Positions 1 through 5,351 of a DNA stretch of 9,318 nucleotides are shown one piece after another. A program made the position numbers and the translations under genes. The notes under the pieces are model-generated. The model did no database searches. It saw only the letters and a list, made by a program, of their open reading frames with translations, and was not told the DNA's origin. The DNA comes from an uncultured Ruminococcus sp. (GTDB taxonomy: Bacteria; Bacillota_A; Clostridia; Oscillospirales; Ruminococcaceae): the NCBI GenBank assembly GCA_902782875.1, contig CACZPE010000283.1, positions 1-9,318 of the forward strand. Direction: 5' to 3'. The stretch's first letter is position 1; every line of letters begins with the position of its first letter.

Positions 1-30
1 AAAAAGCTGCTGCACGAATGCAGCAGCTTT
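1..30 (-). terminator. Rho-independent terminator of the anchored secreted protein gene
   Basis: A perfect 12-bp stem (3-14 with 19-30) encloses a 4-nt loop that reads TTCG on the minus strand. The minus-strand 3' side ends in a run of five T at the window edge. It lies 12 nt past the stop codon at 43-45, so it terminates the leftward gene. The stem is A/T-rich at its base, so it may also work in the other direction for a gene outside the window. Confidence 0.88.
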
Positions 31-42
31 GATTTCTGATAG

Positions 43-777
43 TTATCTGAATCTCTTCTTAGCTCTGAAGAAGATGAATGCGCCTGCAGCGATTATACCT
101 GCGAAGAGAAGTGCGAACAGGATTATCGAGAGTATGGAGAGCAGGGTATTGGGCTTTTCTGCAAGAGATGTGTCGATATCGCCCACATTTGCGATCTGCT
201 TGCCGTAGTTATCTGTGATGACAATGTTGTCGACCATCAGTACATCGTCCTTGTAAGCCTCTGTTATCGGTATCGATATGCCGAGCTTTGAATCAGATAC
301 ATTTGCGGGAACAGATACAGAACCCTTGACCCATGTGTCGGGCTTGTCGGTAGCTATATTCTTGGATACCCACTGCTCACCGTCTGCAAAGAGCACGATA
401 GCGGGTGTAGCCTTGGAAGCGGCCTTTGTTACCCTCATATTTACATTCATGGTGTAGCCTGCGAAGGACTCAAGACCGAAGTCAGAAGCGTCGAAGTAGA
501 TACCGCCGTACTGGTTGCTTACCTTTACGGCAAAATCCTCGCTCAGCTTGAGCGATCTGCCTTCGTAAGCGCCCTTGTCGCCGAGCTCAATCTTAAGATT
601 GGTGTCAGACGCGTTGCCGAACTTGTGGATATATGAGAACGAACTGTCGGTATCAAATGCGAAGGTCGGCTTTTCGATCTTCTTCTCATCTTCGGTGTCC
701 GCCTTGTCTGCGAATACCGCAGTTGACATTGTGAAAACAGATGCCGCAGCAAGAATGATTGCCATTAATTTCTTCAT
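43..777 (-). CDS. Secreted protein with jelly-roll-like domain and C-terminal membrane anchor
   Basis: No specific family is recognised. The start chosen (777) gives a 244-residue protein with a clean Sec signal peptide: MKK, a hydrophobic core, and an AVFA cleavage site after residue 23. It is preceded by a GAGGAG ribosome binding site at 787-792; an upstream in-frame ATG at 855 would add 26 non-signal-like residues. Residues about 24-40 are charged and linker-like. Residues about 40-200 are rich in short beta-type segments (an IYFD..DFGL stretch, TMNVNMRV, a VDNIVITD end), resembling carbohydrate-binding jelly-roll modules. The last 33 residues hold one transmembrane helix (about 215-237) followed by a basic RAKKRFR tail, so the domain should face outside. 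It has its own promoter and terminator. Carbohydrate binding is an inference from fold-like patterns only; extracellular membrane anchoring is well supported. Confidence 0.85.
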   Translation of the reverse strand: MKKLMAIILAAASVFTMSTAVFADKADTEDEKKIEKPTFAFDTDSSFSYIHKFGNASDTNLKIELGDKGAYEGRSLKLSEDFAVKVSNQYGGIYFDASDFGLESFAGYTMNVNMRVTKAASKATPAIVLFADGEQWVSKNIATDKPDTWVKGSVSVPANVSDSKLGISIPITEAYKDDVLMVDNIVITDNYGKQIANVGDIDTSLAEKPNTLLSILSIILFALLFAGIIAAGAFIFFRAKKRFR

Positions 778-796
778 AACTGTATGCTCCTCAATG

Positions 797-811
797 CGGG
801 GATATGCCCCG
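797..811 (-). other. Small hairpin in the mRNA leader next to the ribosome binding site
   Basis: A 5-bp GC stem (797-801 with 807-811) with a 5-nt loop lies in the leader of the secreted protein gene, four bases upstream of its GAGGAG site. It could stabilise the 5' end or modulate translation. No known riboswitch is recognised. Confidence 0.4.
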
Positions 812-861
812 TTTTTAAAAGCCGTGATACCTGATAGTTCACAGCATATATTCACTATTTT

Positions 862-890
862 ATTTTATAGTATTTTTATCTGTTTGTCAA
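862..890 (-). promoter_or_regulatory. Sigma-A promoter of the anchored secreted protein gene
   Basis: Read on the minus strand, TTGACA (885-890) is followed after 17 bp by TAAAAT (862-867), within an A/T-rich stretch. An overlapping TATAAA (864-869) would give a 15-bp spacer. Transcription would start near 855, leaving a leader of roughly 78 nt before the ATG at 777. This makes the gene independent of the four-gene operon upstream of it. Confidence 0.7.
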
Positions 891-945
891 TATGTAATTA
901 ACGAATTTATAGATAAATTTTGTTCAGGATATTTGTGATGCGTCA

Positions 946-1380
946 TCATGATATGGTGTCAAGCAGTATATCCTCGCCTGCAGCGGCATTTTCGCCCATG
1001 ATAAAATATGCATAATCGCCGCTCATGCCGACAACGGAGCTTTCTGCAATGCGCCTGGTCTCGGGATAAAGTGCATCGCGCTCTATAGCCCTGGTACGGC
1101 GCTTTTCAAGAGCTTCGTATGCTTTTTGCGGGGAGTCTGAGCGTATGACGATTATCTCACTCATAACTGCGCTCGCAGGGCACTGCAGAACGGTGATATC
1201 ACCGTATTCCGCGGTCAGGCCGAAATTCTCGCGGAGAATATACTCGTCTGTAATATACTGCATCTCGGGCCATTCACAGCCGTTCATAACCGCCTCGGCA
1301 GCCTGTGATGAGGTAACGGCGGATGTACTGCTGCACGCCGTGAGTATTATCATCACGGCGGCAATAAGCTTATTCCTCAT
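946..1380 (-). CDS. DUF4358 family lipoprotein
   Basis: The protein is about 144 residues. It starts MRNK, has a hydrophobic stretch and the lipobox L-T-A-C followed by SS, so it should be cut before the Cys and lipid-anchored outside the membrane. The body matches the DUF4358 pattern of Clostridia: a tyrosine/glutamate stretch early on (WPEMQYITDEY), a central A..SEIIVIR segment, an A.EAL.KR-type helix carrying many charges, and a late GDYAYFIMGENA segment. Function of the family is unknown. Start 1380 gives the most compact signal; ATG at 1392 is also in frame and adds four residues. Either start overlaps the end of the carboxypeptidase gene (stop at 1370-1372), so translation is probably coupled. 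No convincing terminator follows the stop at 946. Confidence 0.82.
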   Translation of the reverse strand: MRNKLIAAVMIILTACSSTSAVTSSQAAEAVMNGCEWPEMQYITDEYILRENFGLTAEYGDITVLQCPASAVMSEIIVIRSDSPQKAYEALEKRRTRAIERDALYPETRRIAESSVVGMSGDYAYFIMGENAAAGEDILLDTIS

Positions 1381-2479
1381 TTGATTCCGCATTCTTTTCT
1401 CTGATGTACTTGAAGCCTGCGTCAAACAGGGCTATTGTGTTGTTCCAGCGAATACTCTGTGTTTCGCTTCCGAGGCATACGATGATAAGCTCGTGGTCAA
1501 AACGCTTTGCGGTAGCGACCACGCAGTAGCCTGCCTGATCGGTCATACCGGTCTTGAGGCCCTTTGCGTACATGTAGTAGTATTCATCGTCCTCACTTAG
1601 AAGCTTGTTGGAGTTGTACCAGTCCGCAGTCTCTCCCGAAAGAAATTCGGGGTTGCGGTACATTTTTGCGCCCGAAGCGGCTATCTCGGGGAATTTCTGG
1701 GAATATATCGTGATCTTCAGCAGATCCATAGCCGTTGTATAATGATTGTCATCGTGAAATCCGTCGGGGCAGGTGAAATGGGTGTTGGTGCAGCCTATCT
1801 CCGAAGCGGTGGAATTCATCTTGTCAACGAATATACCCACAGCTTCCTTTGCCGATATCTCATCGCCGCCGTTGCCGTAAAGCTGTCTGCCTATCTCAGC
1901 AGCAGCACAGTAGGACGCATCGTTGCCCGAGGGGATCATGATCGCATCGAGCATCATATCTCTGTCAAGCTGTGAGCCGTGCTTGAGGCCCGCAAGGCTC
2001 GAGCCCTCGATAACGAGATCCTGTTCGTCGCCGGCTGTGAATATCATATCTGGCTTTGCGTACTGCATGAGCAGAGCCGCTGTCATGATCTTTGTGGTGC
2101 TCGCGGGATATGCCTTTTCATTCGGGGCTTTTGCAAACAGTATCTCCTCTGCGGATGCATCGTACATCACGCAGTACGGGGTATCTATTATCATATCTAT
2201 GGGGTAGCTGTCCTTTTCCTCGAATATCTTCTCTATCCTGCGCAGCTCGTCCTTGCGGAGCTGTTCCTCCATCTCGCTCTGGGTGGGAAGATCGCTCAGC
2301 TGTACATATTCGTCCGCAACGAGCTCCATCGGCCCCGAGGGCTTCATCTGGGAAAGCAGTGAAAAGCCCATGAGCAGTACGAATATAACTACGATAAGGA
2401 TGAGTATCAGCTTCAGAGCCTTGCGTATCTGACGTATCTGCCGTTTGGTTAGGGTAACGCCGCCGCCGTTGTTAGCCAT
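1370..2479 (-). CDS. Membrane-anchored D-alanyl-D-alanine carboxypeptidase (peptidase S11)
   Basis: A 369-residue serine-type DD-carboxypeptidase that removes the terminal D-Ala from peptidoglycan stem peptides outside the membrane. All three active-site motifs of the penicillin-binding fold are present: STTK at 127-130 (nucleophile Ser127, Lys130), SGN at 184-186, and KTG at 309-311. The N-terminus is not a normal cleavable signal. A basic stretch (TKRQIRQIRK) is followed by one hydrophobic helix at about 21-42, so it should be a type II anchor. A charged, helix-prone linker (about 55-90) precedes the catalytic domain. The chain ends soon after the catalytic domain, so the C-terminal PBP5_C domain and amphipathic anchor of classical DacA/DacF are missing. 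The start overlaps the DUF1934 stop by one base (TGATG), and AGGAG lies just upstream. Confidence 0.94.
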   Translation of the reverse strand: MANNGGGVTLTKRQIRQIRKALKLILILIVVIFVLLMGFSLLSQMKPSGPMELVADEYVQLSDLPTQSEMEEQLRKDELRRIEKIFEEKDSYPIDMIIDTPYCVMYDASAEEILFAKAPNEKAYPASTTKIMTAALLMQYAKPDMIFTAGDEQDLVIEGSSLAGLKHGSQLDRDMMLDAIMIPSGNDASYCAAAEIGRQLYGNGGDEISAKEAVGIFVDKMNSTASEIGCTNTHFTCPDGFHDDNHYTTAMDLLKITIYSQKFPEIAASGAKMYRNPEFLSGETADWYNSNKLLSEDDEYYYMYAKGLKTGMTDQAGYCVVATAKRFDHELIIVCLGSETQSIRWNNTIALFDAGFKYIREKNAESNEE

Positions 2480-2937
2480 CAGTTCTCTCCTTGCGGCTTG
2501 TATCCGGTTCTGGATACCTCGAGCAGCACCTCATTCTCGCTCACCATAGAGCCGTTTGCATCTATGGTGTATCTGAAATACAGCTCGCCGCCGTCCTCAG
2601 TAAGCCTGTTTATTATCGAATGTGTGTATATACCGAGCACCATCCTGCCGTACTCTGTGTCATAATCGCAGTGATGCTTCTTGCCGTATTCTATGATGAG
2701 ATTCTGGTCAAATACTCCTGTCCTGCTCATTGATACAAGATCTCTGCCGAAGCACTTCACCTTTGTGGTGGACCCTGTGAAGCCGGTGAGCTCGCTGTCG
2801 TTGTATGAAAGCTCCCAGCCTGTCCTGCCGTCATCGGTTGCGGGCGAGAGCGTGCCTTCTGTCATGAATTCCATTACATCGGGTTCAGCCCCGACGGTAC
2901 ATGATACGCTTTTGAGATTTATACTCACCTTGTTCAT
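2479..2937 (-). CDS. DUF1934 (YwiB-like) small beta-barrel protein
   Basis: The predicted protein has 152 residues. The sequence MNKVSINLKS, the GTLSPATDDGRTGWELSYNDSE segment, the STTKVKCFGRDLVSMSRTG segment and the closing YFRYTIDANG..VSENEV part follow the DUF1934 family. B. subtilis YwiB belongs to this family, which has a lipocalin/calycin-like beta-barrel and no established function. There is no signal peptide, so it is cytosolic. The start at 2937 is preferred over the in-frame ATG at 2955: AAGGAAG sits about 8 nt upstream of it and lies inside the longer version's coding sequence. It begins 14 nt after the murI stop, and its TGA overlaps the ATG of the carboxypeptidase gene. The position between two peptidoglycan enzymes suggests, but does not prove, an envelope-related role. 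Confidence 0.85.
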   Translation of the reverse strand: MNKVSINLKSVSCTVGAEPDVMEFMTEGTLSPATDDGRTGWELSYNDSELTGFTGSTTKVKCFGRDLVSMSRTGVFDQNLIIEYGKKHHCDYDTEYGRMVLGIYTHSIINRLTEDGGELYFRYTIDANGSMVSENEVLLEVSRTGYKPQGEN

Positions 2938-2951
2938 TATGTCACTTCCTT

Positions 2952-3794
2952 TCATGACAAGCGCTGCAGCTCGTCAACGGATACTTTTCTCACCGTGCAT
3001 TTCATATCTCCGCCCATAAACAGGTGGGCGTTTCTGTCAAAGAGCTCTTCGCTGTCGGATGTGTAGCAGCAGAGGCTTCCCTGCGCTCTGTCGGAGCGGA
3101 GGCCTTTTTCGCCCAGGAGGGCATATGCCTTCCTTGCAGCAGCAGCTCCGGAGGATATGAGGGTGACTCCCTCGCCCATATATTCACGGACCGCTTCTAT
3201 AAGGTGGGGATAATGTGTGCATCCGAGTATCAGCACATCTGCTCCGGATTTCTTTACGGGAGCAAGATAACGCTCTGTCATTTCCTTTACGACTATATCA
3301 TCCTTGTCGGTTATGCCGTTTTCCACCATGGGAACAAACAGCGGACAGGCTGCAGATACGGTCTTTGCATCCGGGCGGACAGACAGTATGGCCTTTTCAT
3401 ATGCGCCCGAGGATATGGTCGCCTGAGTGCCTATGATGCCGATGATCCCGTTTTTAGTGGCCAGACAGGCTTCTTCTGATGCGGGTATAACGACCCCCAT
3501 GAAGGGAGTATCCCCGGAGAGCCTTGCCGCAAGCTGTCTGTCGGTGCCGACTGCAGATGATACCGTGCCGCAGGCTGCTATCATCAGCTTGACGTCCTTG
3601 CTCCCGACAAAACGGATATCCTGAGCGGTATATTCAAGTATAGTCTCTCTGCTTCGTGTACCATATGGTACACGGGCTGTATCTCCGAAATATATTATAT
3701 CTTCTTCAGGCATGAGACGCATCAGCTCTGCGACACAGGTAAGTCCACCCAGTCCGGAGTCAAAAACGCCTATCGCCTTGTGCTTTTCTTCCAT
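2952..3794 (-). CDS. murI: Glutamate racemase
   Basis: Cytosolic, cofactor-independent enzyme that converts L-glutamate to D-glutamate for the second residue of the peptidoglycan stem peptide. From the start at 3794 it is 280 residues, slightly above the usual 265-275. It carries the family's N-terminal VFDSGLGGLT motif (residues 10-19), the YFGDTARVPYG loop (35-45), the first catalytic cysteine at 75 in AACGTVSS, and the second in LGCTHYP (Cys192). The usual first motif is CNT; here it is CGT, which replaces an asparagine that lines the substrate pocket in characterised racemases. The start is chosen because AAAGG lies upstream and the N-terminus lines up with the family; the longer in-frame ATG at 3845 would begin at the transcription start. 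It is the first gene of a four-gene leftward operon. Confidence 0.95.
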   Translation of the reverse strand: MEEKHKAIGVFDSGLGGLTCVAELMRLMPEEDIIYFGDTARVPYGTRSRETILEYTAQDIRFVGSKDVKLMIAACGTVSSAVGTDRQLAARLSGDTPFMGVVIPASEEACLATKNGIIGIIGTQATISSGAYEKAILSVRPDAKTVSAACPLFVPMVENGITDKDDIVVKEMTERYLAPVKKSGADVLILGCTHYPHLIEAVREYMGEGVTLISSGAAAARKAYALLGEKGLRSDRAQGSLCCYTSDSEELFDRNAHLFMGGDMKCTVRKVSVDELQRLS

Positions 3795-3850
3795 AAACAG
3801 TGCCTTTCGTGTATCATATCGCCGCAGCGGATATATAAGCTGCAATCTTT

Positions 3851-3879
3851 ATAATAGCATTATTCGTGTTTTTATTCAA
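3851..3879 (-). promoter_or_regulatory. Sigma-A promoter of the murI operon
   Basis: On the minus strand TTGAAT (3874-3879) is followed by a 17-bp spacer and TATTAT (3851-3856). Transcription should start near 3845, about 50 nt upstream of the murI ATG. It is arranged back to back with the tRNA promoter on the other strand. Confidence 0.68.
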
Positions 3880-3986
3880 TAGGCAAATTATACTAATATA
3901 TACTTTTTCTCGTGTTTTACAAAAATCAGGAGGAAAAAGGTGAAATACCCAAGGATAAATTCTATAATAAATTCACATATTGTTCA

Positions 3987-4015
3987 TTGACAAAATTTTT
4001 CTCTTATGATATACT
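3987..4015 (+). promoter_or_regulatory. Consensus sigma-A promoter for the tRNA genes
   Basis: TTGACA (3987-3992), a 17-bp spacer and TATACT (4010-4015). Initiation near 4022 would leave a roughly 38-nt leader before the mature tRNA-Leu end. The near-perfect boxes fit a strong stable-RNA promoter. Confidence 0.85.
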
Positions 4016-4059
4016 AAACAAGTTGATTGACGGGGTGACACCTCTGATATCGGTAATAT

Positions 4060-4143
4060 GCGGAAGTGCTGGAATAGGCAGACAGGCACGTTTGAGGTGC
4101 GTGTGTCGTTGACGTGTGGGTTCAAGTCCCATCTTCCGCACCA
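4060..4143 (+). tRNA. tRNA-Leu (anticodon GAG)
   Basis: An 84-nt class II tRNA. The acceptor stem GCGGAAG pairs with CTTCCGC, the discriminator is A, and CCA is encoded. The anticodon stem CACGT/GCGTG holds a 7-nt loop with GAG at 4094-4096, which reads CUC and CUU leucine codons. The long variable arm (TGTCG/GACG region) is the leucine/serine/tyrosine hallmark, and the T arm carries TTCAAGT. Discriminator A and the GGAATAGGCAGAC D-loop pattern match tRNA-Leu. It is the first stable RNA after the consensus promoter. Confidence 0.97.
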
Positions 4144-4172
4144 ACACCCTTCATCACTGAAGGGTGTTTTTG
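4144..4172 (+). terminator. Terminator-like hairpin between the two tRNA genes
   Basis: The stem ACACCCTTCA / TGAAGGGTGT encloses the loop TCAC and is followed directly by TTTTT. It begins right after the CCA of tRNA-Leu and ends before tRNA-Ala. It has every mark of an intrinsic terminator, yet no separate promoter is visible for the downstream tRNA, so it may act as a partial terminator or a processing structure. Confidence 0.8.
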
Positions 4173-4179
4173 TATATCA

Positions 4180-4255
4180 GGGGCATTGGCGCAGCCGGGA
4201 GCGCGCAACACTGGCAGTGTTGAGGTCAGGGGTTCGAACCCCCTATGCTCCACCA
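4180..4255 (+). tRNA. tRNA-Ala (anticodon GGC)
   Basis: A 76-nt tRNA. The acceptor stem GGGGCAT pairs with ATGCTCC and contains the G3-U70 wobble that identifies alanine tRNAs. Discriminator A and CCA are encoded. The D stem is GCGC/GCGC. The anticodon stem CAACA/TGTTG carries the loop CTGGCAG with GGC at 4213-4215, reading GCC and GCU. The T arm has GGGG TTCGAAC CCCC. It must be transcribed by readthrough of the hairpin after tRNA-Leu unless an unseen promoter exists in the 36-nt gap. Confidence 0.98.
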
Positions 4256-4270
4256 GAATATCACTTTGTA

Positions 4271-4306
4271 CAGCCGTTTGCGGGCATCCGTAAGCGGCTG
4301 TTTGTT
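4271..4306 (+). terminator. Terminator after tRNA-Ala
   Basis: A 12-bp stem with two G-U pairs (4271-4282 with 4289-4300), a 6-nt loop and a trailing TTTGTT. It lies 15 nt after the tRNA-Ala CCA and closes the tRNA unit. The T-run is interrupted by one G, so efficiency may be moderate. Confidence 0.72.
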
Positions 4307-4358
4307 ATGTGATGCAGGAGGGGGGTAAAGCAGCCGCCCGCATAAATATATTTGCGTG

Positions 4359-4385
4359 TAGCATGTCGGCACTGCCGACAGGCTA
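4359..4385 (+). promoter_or_regulatory. Inverted repeat upstream of the MNT/HEPN promoter, possible operator
   Basis: A 27-nt near-perfect inverted repeat: arms TAGC-A-TGTCGGC and GCCGACA-G-GCTA around a 3-nt centre. It has one mismatched pair and no T-run. It ends seven bases before the -35 box at 4392. The position suits a repressor or activator site, or a recognition structure; this role is inferred. Confidence 0.5.
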
Positions 4386-4391
4386 TTGTGA

Positions 4392-4420
4392 TTGACAAAA
4401 CATGAGGATTGTGATATATT
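4392..4420 (+). promoter_or_regulatory. Sigma-A promoter of the MNT/HEPN pair
   Basis: TTGACA (4392-4397), 17-bp spacer, TATATT (4415-4420). Initiation near 4427 would give a leader of about 90 nt before the nucleotidyltransferase ATG. The leader holds short ATG-started frames. Confidence 0.82.
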
Positions 4421-4518
4421 AATGTAAAATCAGAGTACATAAACGATGACTCGTGTATGGATATGATAACTATATGAAGAAACAGGTGCGGACACCGTAC
4501 TGAAAGGGGGCGTTCGGA

Positions 4519-4812
4519 ATGGCACAGAATATTCCCGACAGAGTATTGAGCGATATTGTATTTCTGGCGGAAAAGCACGATGTTGACAGGATAACGCTGT
4601 TCGGCTCGCGTGCAAGGGGCACCCATACCGAACGCAGTGATATAGATATTGCCGTATCAGGCGGAGATTTTGATTCGTTCTGCTGGGATATTACAGAAAA
4701 TGTCAGCTCATTGCTTGATTTTGATGTAGTGGACTGCGATCGCGGCATATCCGATGAATTAGCTGAAGAAATAAAGAGGGACGGAGTGGTGATATATGAA
4801 AAAGCTGGATAA
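4519..4812 (+). CDS. Minimal nucleotidyltransferase (MNT), likely antitoxin of a HEPN/MNT pair
   Basis: A 97-residue protein that is little more than the polymerase-beta-like nucleotidyltransferase core. It has LFGSRARG (Gly29-Ser30), exactly ten residues, then DID (Asp41, Asp43): the GSX10DXD signature of MNT enzymes. A likely third acidic residue lies in the FDVVDCD stretch near 69-72. In the characterised MntA-HepT system the MNT enzyme transfers AMP from ATP onto a tyrosine of its HEPN partner and so neutralises it; the same role is inferred here. The HI0073 subfamily is the closest recollection, since its partner is HI0074-like. AAAGGGGG at 4503-4510 gives a strong ribosome binding site. 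It overlaps the next gene by 17 nt, so the two are translationally coupled. Confidence 0.9.
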   Translation: MAQNIPDRVLSDIVFLAEKHDVDRITLFGSRARGTHTERSDIDIAVSGGDFDSFCWDITENVSSLLDFDVVDCDRGISDELAEEIKRDGVVIYEKAG

Positions 4813-5203
4813 TTTTACACACTGCCTTGATGTGCTTCGTAAAGCTGATTTTGCTCTTGCAGAGGAAAATGAAATATACAGAACAGGCGTGATAGGTCAG
4901 TTCAATCTTACATTTGAGCTTGCATGGAAGGCGCTGCAGGCTGTGCTCAGGATACACGGGGCAGAAGGCGCTGAGACAGGCTCGCCGAGAGAGATACTGC
5001 AGCTCGGCTATAAACTGGGATTTGTTGATGATCCGGATATTTGGCTCACAATGATCAGAAAGAGAAACACATCAGTACATATATATGATGAGGAAGGTAT
5101 AAATGAGATGCTTCTGCTCATCCGTGACAGCTTTACGTCTGCTTTTGGCGTGCTTGAAAAGACTCTCCGCGAAAAACTGGCAGAAGCCGGGGATGAGTTA
5201 TGA
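4796..5203 (+). CDS. HEPN-fold, HI0074-type nucleotidyltransferase partner, likely toxin
   Basis: A 135-residue, mostly helical protein of the nucleotidyltransferase substrate-binding family (HI0074-like, HEPN superfamily). An early QFNLTFELAWKAL segment (35-47) is typical, and RNTSVHIYDE (90-99) contains the RX4HXY motif: Arg90, His95, Tyr97. In HepT toxins Arg and His form an RNase active site, and the tyrosine is the residue AMPylated by the MNT partner. Both residue sets are intact here, so the pair could be active. GGAG at 4783-4786 lies inside the upstream gene, upstream of ATG 4796. HI0074 relatives are less well tested as toxins than DUF86-type HepT, so toxicity is an inference. Confidence 0.88.
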   Translation: MKKLDNFTHCLDVLRKADFALAEENEIYRTGVIGQFNLTFELAWKALQAVLRIHGAEGAETGSPREILQLGYKLGFVDDPDIWLTMIRKRNTSVHIYDEEGINEMLLLIRDSFTSAFGVLEKTLREKLAEAGDEL

Positions 5204-5214
5204 TAGTGATAATG

Positions 5215-5244
5215 AAAAACGCACCGCATATCGGGGCGTTTTTT
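5215..5244 (+). terminator. Terminator of the MNT/HEPN unit
   Basis: An AAAAACGC...GCGTTTTTT stem extended by CCG/CGG across one mismatch, with a small loop, starting 12 nt after the HEPN stop. The 3' T-run supports intrinsic termination. The stem's own A-run may make it bidirectional. Confidence 0.85.
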
Positions 5245-5284
5245 GTCTGTAAAGACCAATATTTCAACCATTTTCTGTTTTTTG

Positions 5285-5313
5285 TTGCTTTTTTTCTTTA
5301 TATATGGTATAAT
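5285..5313 (+). promoter_or_regulatory. Extended -10 promoter of the aminotransferase-trpS unit
   Basis: TTGCTT (5285-5290), 17-bp spacer, then TGG directly before a perfect TATAAT (5308-5313), giving the TGN extended -10 form. Initiation near 5320 leaves a leader of about 30 nt, too short for a T-box or other large riboswitch. Confidence 0.82.
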
Positions 5314-5351
5314 CTGTTTTGTATGTATACCTATCAAACGGAGGGAACGTT

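Noticed and set aside
797..815. GC hairpin followed by TTTTT on the plus strand, as a terminator
   Set aside because: No plus-strand gene lies upstream, and on the minus strand it sits in a leader before the ribosome binding site. It is kept only as a leader hairpin.
1979..2362. 127-codon plus-strand frame opposite the carboxypeptidase
   Set aside because: Antisense to a gene with all three penicillin-binding motifs; no start signal of its own.
3024..3479. 151-codon frame on the plus strand opposite murI
   Set aside because: It is antisense to a clear glutamate racemase with intact motifs, has no ribosome binding site and no recognisable domain.
3912..4312. Frames crossing the tRNA genes (3912-4112 and 4058-4312)
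   Set aside because: They run through two well-formed tRNAs and their promoter or hairpins, so they cannot be real proteins.
4261..4748. Minus-strand frames over the toxin-antitoxin leader and MNT gene
   Set aside because: They cross the tRNA terminator or lie antisense to the MNT gene, and lack ribosome binding sites.
4060..5250. tRNA-anchored integrated island carrying the MNT/HEPN pair
   Set aside because: No integrase and no direct duplication of the 3' end of either tRNA was found downstream in the window, so there is no evidence for attachment sites.
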